Shown: in pieces, positions 1 through 4,184 of the stretch
Position numbering within the stretch: the stretch's first letter is position 1
Layout of the letters: each line of letters begins with the position of its first letter
Assembly: GCA_013816645.1 (NCBI GenBank)
Contig: JACDEC010000010.1
Coordinates: forward strand, 1 to 17,539
Origin: Planctomycetota bacterium
Lineage (GTDB): Bacteria > Planctomycetota > UBA11346
DNA: 17,539 nucleotides
Direction: 5' to 3'
Notes under the pieces: generated by a model
Databases searched by the model: none
The model's input: the letters and a program-made list of their open reading frames with translations, nothing else
Told to the model about the DNA's origin: nothing
Translations under genes and position numbers: made by a program

Positions 1-2
1 AC

Positions 3-341
3 GAGGCACGCGAGCGGGTATCGAGCCCGGCCCTGACCTGGCTGCGCAAGGTCGCGCTGGCGGTCGCGCAGGACAAGGGGCTCGGCCGGCCGATGAGCGC
101 CAGCGCCCTAGTCGAGTTGTGCCAGGCGCAGGACATCGCCATCCCTGGACTGCGCGAGGGTGCGCCCGAGGAATCGGGGCCCAGGGCGGTTGGCATCACC
201 ATGGGGAAGCTGTTCGCCGATCAGGCCAGCTTGTCCGTGGACGGATACACGGTCAGGCGCTCGGAGCAGGTCGGGCAGACCTACGGGGACAGCGGCGCCA
301 AGCTCCTGAAGGTCTACACCTTCGCGGTCGGGGAGGGCTAG
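3..341 (+). CDS. C-terminus of a probable phage replication-type protein (partial, runs off the left edge)
   Basis: The frame is open from the first bases of the window to a TAG at 339-341, so this is the last ~112 residues of a longer protein whose start lies outside. An internal ATG at 93 exists but has no clear role, because the reading frame upstream is continuous and protein-like. The visible part has a short helical region and then a motif reading GITMGKLFADQASLSVDGY, followed by a basic VRR and a terminal KLLKVYTF. This resembles the winged-helix-like tails of prophage primase/helicase or RepA-like ATPases, but no catalytic motif is inside the window. The next ORF begins three bases after the stop, consistent with a phage replication operon. 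Function is inferred from context and style only. Confidence 0.5.
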   Translation, partial: EARERVSSPALTWLRKVALAVAQDKGLGRPMSASALVELCQAQDIAIPGLREGAPEESGPRAVGITMGKLFADQASLSVDGYTVRRSEQVGQTYGDSGAKLLKVYTFAVGEG

Positions 342-344
342 CAG

Positions 345-485
345 ATGGCCAGTCTCCGCGACAACCGCGACAACCGCGACAAGGCTAATACCTCCATAGA
401 AAAGGTAGTCATTTTTCATAGAGTATATGCCCTTGTCGCGGTTGTCGCGGAAGGGGAAGTTGTCGCGGACGGGGTGCGGCCATGA
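345..485 (+). CDS. 46-aa small ORF carrying the repeat array, coupled to the next gene
   Basis: The ATG lies three bases after the previous stop, and the TGA overlaps the next gene's ATG in an ATGA arrangement (482-485), which is typical of phage replication operons. The N-terminal peptide contains Asp-Asn-Arg repeats (RDNRDNRDK) that simply translate the 9-bp DNA repeat, and the C-terminal half contains valine/alanine runs from the inverted copies. The peptide composition is therefore dictated by DNA structure, so the coding function may be secondary to a cis-acting role of the DNA, or the ORF may be kept open only for translational coupling. No domain is recognisable. Confidence 0.4.
   Translation: MASLRDNRDNRDKANTSIEKVVIFHRVYALVAVVAEGEVVADGVRP
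356..468. repeat. Inverted array of 9-bp repeats around an AT-rich core (iteron/origin-like)
   Basis: Unit CCGCGACAA occurs three times in tandem at 356-364, 365-373 and 374-382. Its reverse complement TTGTCGCGG occurs at 433-441, 442-450 and, after exactly one 9-bp unit of different sequence, at 460-468. Positions 365-384 and 431-450 form a perfect 20-bp inverted repeat separated by 46 bp that is clearly AT-richer than its surroundings. Repeat arrays flanking an AT-rich segment inside a replication region suggest binding sites for a phage replication initiator or repressor. A large stem-loop in RNA is also possible. The repeat structure is seen directly; the origin role is inference. Confidence 0.75.
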
Positions 486-997
486 GCACCATCCTGGACC
501 GCGCCCGCGCCTACCTCTGCGCCATGCCGGCAGCTATTTCCGGTCAGGGCGGCCATGACGCTGCCTTCCGCGCCGCCTGCATCTTGGTCCACGGCTTCGC
601 CCTTCCTGAGTCGTCGGCGCTGTCGCTGATGCATGAGTACAACCATCGCTGCCAACCGCCGTGGTCGGGGAAGGAACTGGAGCACAAGGTCGCGGACGCC
701 CAGCGGACGCCGGATCAGCGGCCGATCGGCTACATGCTGGTCACGGCCCCCATGGCGCCCGGTGGTCACGGCACCGTGCTGCGCCGGGTGAAGATCGGGG
801 AGCGGGTCGAACAGCATGTCGAGCAACCGACCGCCGCGCCCGCGTCGGTAAGCGCGCCCGAGCCCATGCCGGAATGGGCCGCTGCCGATCCGGTCATCGT
901 CGGGCTGATGGCGCAGGGCCGGCCAGCAGAGACCGGGCGGGAGAGGTTGCTTTTTTTTAAGGATCTACGATTCACTGCGCTGACCCAATGCCGTTGA
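482..997 (+). pseudogene. Phage replication-associated protein with damaged 3' end, interrupted by a MITE-like insertion
   Basis: The first ~150 residues look like a known prophage protein type found next to replication/primase genes: an N-terminal RARAYL helix, then SGQGGHDAAFRAACILVHGF, then QPPWSGKELEHKVADA, and after a low-complexity Pro/Ala linker the segment PEWAAADPVIVGLMAQGR. That order resembles the PriCT-type or helicase-loader-like segment of phage primases. After residue ~155 the sequence changes character right where there is an eight-T run (about 951-958), which suggests a frameshift or deletion joint. The last four codons come from an inserted element that begins at 986. The start at 482 is supported by ATGA coupling to the previous ORF. 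Exact function is not proven, and a native short protein with a divergent tail is possible. Confidence 0.55.
976..985. repeat. Left target-site duplication of the MITE-like element
   Basis: TGCGCTGACC here matches 1179-1188 exactly and directly abuts the left inverted repeat. It lies in the 3' part of the replication-protein reading frame, so removing the element plus one copy gives the pre-insertion sequence. Confidence 0.8.
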
Positions 998-1178
998 CTT
1001 AAGGGTCTCATGCAGGACCGCAGACAGCGGGACGGGGTCTGACGACGGCGATCCTATCCGCGCGTCTGCAAGTCGCAGTACGGCCGCTGGCGATTCGAAC
1101 GGAAGGCAAAAGGCGGTGAAAGCAGCGCTGCCGCGTGAGATCATGCCGGTGTAGCAGGGTGCAAAGTCAACGGCATTG
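986..1178. mobile_element. 193-bp MITE-like element with 15-bp TIRs and 10-bp target duplication
   Basis: The left terminus CAATGCCGTTGACTT (986-1000) is the exact reverse complement of the right terminus AAGTCAACGGCATTG (1164-1178). Immediately outside, the 10-mer TGCGCTGACC is present in direct orientation on both sides (976-985 and 1179-1188), which is the signature of a transposition event. The 193-bp body has no transposase, so it would have been mobilised in trans. Target duplications of about 10 bp are typical of several IS4-group elements, so that family is a reasonable guess for the parent IS. A minus-strand ORF that crosses the element extends well beyond its ends and is not used as evidence. 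Confidence 0.8.
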
Positions 1179-1188
1179 TGCGCTGACC
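1179..1188. repeat. Right target-site duplication of the MITE-like element
   Basis: TGCGCTGACC directly follows the right inverted repeat and is the second copy of 976-985. Confidence 0.8.
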
Positions 1189-1244
1189 CCACCATTGGCA
1201 GCGATCGAATCTGTTCTAAAGTAGGAAGAAGTAGAGGTCGATTG

Positions 1245-1487
1245 ATGCCCAAGACCGGGGGTAGGCAGAAGGGCACACCAAACAAAACCACAGCTTCTGT
1301 GAAAGAGGGTTTGATGCTGGCCTTCGCCGAACTCGGTGGCGTCGCCGCGCTAACTGACTGGGCGAGAAGCAACCCTGGTGATTTTTATCGGATCTGGGTT
1401 CGGATGCTGCCGCATGGAGTCAAAGGCGAGATACATGGGCATGTGACGCTCGAGGATCTGGTTGCTGGTTCTTGGGAAGCGCGCTGA
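1245..1487 (+). CDS. Small phage protein, terminase-small-subunit-like (tentative)
   Basis: An 80-aa protein starting MPKTGGRQKGTPNKTT, a basic N-terminus shared by many small prophage proteins encoded just before the large terminase subunit, followed by a helical segment AFAELGGVAALTDWA and a DFYRIW..LPH segment. The ATG at 1245 is preceded by AGAGG about 8 bases upstream; a longer in-frame start at 1176 lies inside the MITE-like terminus and is unlikely. The end, LVAGSWEAR, looks cut: no large terminase follows, and the DNA switches to genes on the opposite strand within a few bases. I infer a phage packaging-region relic in which the downstream module was deleted. The family assignment rests on resemblance only. 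Confidence 0.5.
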   Translation: MPKTGGRQKGTPNKTTASVKEGLMLAFAELGGVAALTDWARSNPGDFYRIWVRMLPHGVKGEIHGHVTLEDLVAGSWEAR

Positions 1488-1489
1488 TT

Positions 1490-2668
1490 TCACGTGTGGT
1501 CGAGCGCCTTCGCCCCTGCCCATGTGGTCGAGGTGAACTTGTCGAGCTTGTGCGGGGAGCCGTGGTAGGCGGGCTGGTCGTAGCTCCGCAAGTCGCCTAC
1601 TGGGCCTTGGCCGCCTCGTGGCGCTTCGCCCGCGCTGCGAGATCCGCCTGGTGCTTCGCCTTCCGCTCGTTGAACTTCGCCAGGATCTCCGGCTTGATCG
1701 GTCCGGTTCGCTTCGGCAGTTTCATCGCCGCCCACTCCTCGGCGGTCGGAAGCTCTGCGTCGATCTCGTACTTGTCGGGCATCTGAGAGGCCCTTTCTGG
1801 CTATGGGGAGGAGTTTCGCCGCAGTGGCTTCTGCTCCCTCGCCGCGTTGATCGTAACGCACGGTGGCCAGATCGTCCAGCGACATCGGCTGCGCTGTAAC
1901 CCCTGAATTGTCAATGATCGCGACCCTGACGAACTCATTGTCTGCGTAAAGCTTGCCCAGTCGCAGGATGGTGTCCTGCGCTCCGGCATGCGCCTTGGCC
2001 AGCACCTCGGGTGGGACAATCCGCCCTTCCGTCTGTGCTCGATTCGCGACGCCTTCGACCGCCGCCTCAAACGGGCGATGGACGTAGACGACATCCACCG
2101 CGCGCCTACTTGCGATCGCCTCGTCGACAATGTTGCGCGCCCGGGAGAAGTCACCGAGAACGGCGTCGAACATAATGTCTGCGTCGGCGACACCCGGCGC
2201 CAAGTAGCCGTTGATCACGGTGCTTTTGCCCGAGCCACCGCCGCCAGCGAGCAGCAGTACGCTGCCTGTCGGTTCTGCACGCAGGCGCTCGGCCAACAGA
2301 CGCTTGATGAACTCGCTCGACGGCCCGTGCGTGGCGACTGAGTATCGCCCCGGGTCAGCCACATATTCCGGCGATAGCTTGCGTGCCTCGTCGACGTTGA
2401 GGATCTTGCCTCCCATCGTTCCGGGGAGGCTGGCATAGGCTTCCGCTGCGTCGGGACGGGACAGGAGTTGGGTCAGGCTTGCGGCGACCTGCTCATCAGT
2501 AGCGCCTTGCCCGTGCTCCCGATCGCTGGCCGCCCCCTGCTCCATCACCGCCTGCTTGAGCGCAGCCGGGTCCGCCGTCTTTGGGTCAAGCCCCGCCTGT
2601 GCAGCCAGCCGATCAATGTCGTCGAAGGCATCGTGCCTGGCGAGCAGGTTCTGGTTACCCCCGGTCAA
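1490..2668 (-). pseudogene. Headless fragment of a large phage protein with a zeta-toxin-like P-loop kinase domain
   Basis: The frame starts with no ATG; the first plausible start is a TTG at 2668, and the frame is open upstream to a TAA at 2726-2728, so the N-terminus appears lost. Residues ~134-256 form a zeta-toxin/P-loop kinase-like domain: Walker A AGGGGSGKST (141-150), an acidic stretch DADIMFDAVLGDF (162-174), VVYVHRPFEAAVEGVANR (193-210), the EGRIVPPEVLAKAH segment (214-227) and IIDNSG (251-256). After residue ~298 the translation becomes Arg/Gly/Glu-rich and looks out of frame, while another frame holds a clean 61-aa ORF. Near the end it returns to a typical phage motif (AYHGSPHKLDKF) that is quickly cut by a stop. 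Such kinase domains occur inside large phage polyproteins. I read this as a decayed fragment, convergent with the terminase-like gene. Confidence 0.6.
1597..1782 (-). CDS. 61-aa basic helical small protein overlapping the kinase fragment
   Basis: The ATG at 1782 lies inside the codons for LSDARQ of the kinase fragment, in another frame, with AAAGGG about 10 bases upstream as a possible ribosome site. The protein begins MPDKYEIDAELPTAEEW, continues MKLPKRTGPIKPEILAKF and ends with a Lys/Ala-rich helix. It has natural amino-acid composition, while the overlapping frame of the larger ORF is Arg/Gly-rich and unlikely to be real here. Either it is a separate small phage gene that starts where the kinase gene really ends, or it shows where a frameshift lies. 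No function can be assigned. Confidence 0.5.
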   Translation of the reverse strand: MPDKYEIDAELPTAEEWAAMKLPKRTGPIKPEILAKFNERKAKHQADLAARAKRHEAAKAQ

Positions 2669-2676
2669 TGATGATC

Positions 2677-2712
2677 CAGAAGCACCACGGCCAAGTAGAA
2701 TCGGTGCTTCTG
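2677..2712. repeat. Perfect 10-bp inverted repeat with 16-nt loop
   Basis: CAGAAGCACC (2677-2686) pairs exactly with GGTGCTTCTG (2703-2712). It sits just outside the broken upstream end of the kinase fragment and before the defence operon's 3' end. There is no T-run on either side, so it is not a convincing terminator; it may be a recombination or transposon scar. Confidence 0.5.
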
Positions 2713-2839
2713 CCTTAGCCTCGAGTTAGCTGGTGATTTTTGGCGCGCGCCCAAAGCGCGGAATGCGCGAGGGGGGGGCGTGGCCGTGCGTCCGCCCGAG
2801 CAGATACGTAGCGGGGATTGCGGTTACCCAGACAGGGAA

Positions 2840-2856
2840 ACCCGAGTAGCACGGGT
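2840..2856 (-). terminator. Weak candidate terminator for the defence operon
   Basis: Downstream of the last operon gene on the - strand, ACCCG and CGGGT form a 5-bp stem with a 7-nt loop followed by TTTCCC. The stem is short and the T-tract weak, so it could equally be chance. No better terminator is visible between 2669 and 2867. Confidence 0.3.
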
Positions 2857-2867
2857 GTGGCCCTCCA

Positions 2868-3422
2868 TCATGCGTATTTTACGCTCAGACCCACTATCGT
2901 ACCGGCGAACGCATGTCCGCCCTCATCGTCATAAATATCAACCATCCTATTCTTGATCGTCCATGTAGACAAGAAAACCTTACCCTCATACCAATACCGT
3001 GAAGTTCCGTGCCACGAACGGCCTGATTTTACCTGTAACCACTTGAGCCATGGCATTACGACTGTATCCCAAACGTCATCATTTCCCCAAGTAGCAGTAA
3101 GCGCGACCTTGAGGTCGGACCGGCGTTTTCGCCAAATGTGCGCGTTCGCGGAGTATCCGCGGCCCTTGCGCCACATGACCCGTGTCGCTTCGGTCACTGC
3201 GAATAATGAAGATCCGTCGATCGCTTGGATTAGTGTCGCAAATGGGCCATCTGGGCCGGCGTCATGCATCACATAATATCGGTGGCGGAACCGGTAGCAC
3301 GACACTCGGCCTGCGCCTGCCCCAGGTCCACCGCTGTCCCAATCTTGATAGGCGCAGAGCACGCCGTCGGACAGAATATCATCCCACTCGGCTGGCTCGC
3401 GATCCTTTGCCTTTGCCATCAT
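2868..3422 (-). CDS. 184-aa protein of unknown function, last gene of the defence operon
   Basis: Starts at a double ATG (3422 and 3419) that overlaps the stop of the preceding 41-aa gene as ATGA, so it is translationally coupled. AAGG lies about 8 bases upstream of the first ATG. The protein is soluble-looking and rich in Trp/Tyr/Arg, with a basic middle (WRKRRSDLK) and clustered aromatics (MPWLKWLQ, SRYWYEGKVFLSTW); it ends LSVKYA. There is no signal peptide, clear membrane segment or catalytic motif that I recognise. Its GC content is lower than that of the helicase and ATPase genes (53% in 2881-2940 by hand count), suggesting a different origin. Position at the operon end suggests an accessory component of the system or a passenger. 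Function unknown. Confidence 0.7.
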   Translation of the reverse strand: MMAKAKDREPAEWDDILSDGVLCAYQDWDSGGPGAGAGRVSCYRFRHRYYVMHDAGPDGPFATLIQAIDGSSLFAVTEATRVMWRKGRGYSANAHIWRKRRSDLKVALTATWGNDDVWDTVVMPWLKWLQVKSGRSWHGTSRYWYEGKVFLSTWTIKNRMVDIYDDEGGHAFAGTIVGLSVKYA

Positions 3423-3544
3423 TTCCGGACCTTGGCCTTTAGCCCGAATTGGTTGGAGCCCCGGGTGATCGCGCGCTTGAGCTGATCGGTTACGCCGTCA
3501 GGGCAGTATGTAATAATTTCACGGTAACAATGGGGCCGGCTCAT
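3419..3544 (-). CDS. 41-aa mini-protein repeating the C-terminal motif of the DUF499 ATPase
   Basis: A small gene between the 62-aa and 184-aa genes. Its ATG overlaps the previous stop as TAATG (one base shared, 3544), and its TGA overlaps the next start as ATGA (3419-3422), so it is coupled at both ends. Residues 9-41 align without gaps to the last 33 residues of the DUF499 ATPase encoded at 4185-7022: 19 of 33 are identical by hand count, including PDGVxxQxKRAIT, then NQ, GLK and KV, and both stop at the same place. At DNA level a 17-bp run is identical (3464-3480 and 4230-4246). It is either an expressed stand-alone copy of that C-terminal interaction motif or the relic of an older DUF499 gene end left by recombination. 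The intact frame and double coupling favour expression. Confidence 0.7.
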   Translation of the reverse strand: MSRPHCYREIITYCPDGVTDQLKRAITRGSNQFGLKAKVRK

Positions 3545-3732
3545 TATGGATTCATCCGCGAGCTACCTGAGCGGTCGTCATCATAATCGTACGTGCGATG
3601 CTTGGGTGGTGGCTGGCTCTTTCGGTCGCGCAGTCCTTTTTCGTAGCCCACGTTGTATGCGACGAATCCGAAAGCTAGCACAATGCCTAGGAACACAGCT
3701 AGGCCCTTTAGATCGTCTCTGTCAATTGCCAT
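3544..3732 (-). CDS. 62-aa single-pass membrane protein, unknown function
   Basis: The ATG at 3732 overlaps the end of the 151-aa gene by 11 bases. Residues ~10-28 form a hydrophobic helix (GLAVFLGIVLAFGFVAYN), preceded by a short acidic N-terminus and followed by a basic segment (EKGLRDRKSQPPPKHR) and an acidic Tyr/Asp patch. By the positive-inside rule the C-terminus faces the cytoplasm. It is too short for an enzyme; a membrane anchor or small effector subunit is possible. As a gene inside a defence operon, a membrane-acting role is an attractive but unproven idea. No family recognised. Confidence 0.65.
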   Translation of the reverse strand: MAIDRDDLKGLAVFLGIVLAFGFVAYNVGYEKGLRDRKSQPPPKHRTYDYDDDRSGSSRMNP

Positions 3733-4177
3733 GGTTTATCCGCTCGTAGTGAAAATCCGGCCAATGACACAACAGCGATCCGTCAATTGACGGATCTGTT
3801 AGCACCTTGGCGACCTGCTCCTCGAACGAGGAGCGTAACGCGGCCGCCTCGCGACTCGCGCGGTGATCATGGCGTCCATCACCGTGCTCGACCATCGGTG
3901 GCGTCCAGTTGTGGTCCCGCACCCAGGTCGCAAGTGCTCCGGCCAGATCCTCACCATTTGGGGCCTCGAAAGCCCAGGTGCGATTCTTCTCAATGTGGAG
4001 ATGTTTGGTCACGTAGCGGATTGCCATCGCGTACCCATCGCGATCAGTGCGGCGGAACACGTCGATCTCGTACGGCCGATCCTCCTTTGGCTTGCGTTGG
4101 GTTGAGCCCTTGGCGATTTGTTTCCCGGGGAAATGGAGGACGGGGCCATCGGACTGAATAATGACTTGCGGTTTCAA
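3722..4177 (-). CDS. 151-aa protein of unknown function following the DUF499 ATPase
   Basis: The start is a TTG at 4177, seven bases after the DUF499 stop. GGGAG within the last codons of the ATPase gene lies ~10 bases upstream and can serve as the ribosome site; the next in-frame Met is far inside the protein, so TTG is the best start. The N-terminal half is beta-like (VIIQSDGPVLHF, YEIDVFRRTDRDGYAMAIRY), followed by WAFEAPNGEDLAGALATWVRD and a His/Asp-rich loop HGDGRHDH, then a helical C-terminus. It does not look like DUF3780, which accompanies DUF499/DUF1156 elsewhere, though I cannot exclude a distant relation. Coupling suggests it belongs to the system. Function unknown. Confidence 0.65.
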   Translation of the reverse strand: MKPQVIIQSDGPVLHFPGKQIAKGSTQRKPKEDRPYEIDVFRRTDRDGYAMAIRYVTKHLHIEKNRTWAFEAPNGEDLAGALATWVRDHNWTPPMVEHGDGRHDHRASREAAALRSSFEEQVAKVLTDPSIDGSLLCHWPDFHYERINHGN

Positions 4178-4184
4178 TGCTTGT

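Noticed and set aside
356..468. CRISPR array
   Set aside because: Units are only 9 bp, tandem without spacers and in inverted halves; no cas genes.
1214..1225. TCTAAAGTAGG shared with 15041-15051 as att-site direct repeat
   Set aside because: An 11-bp match is expected by chance many times in a window of this size, and there is no supporting context.
965..1372. 135-aa minus-strand ORF across the MITE-like element as a transposase remnant
   Set aside because: It crosses both element ends and the terminase-like gene; no DDE or other transposase motif.
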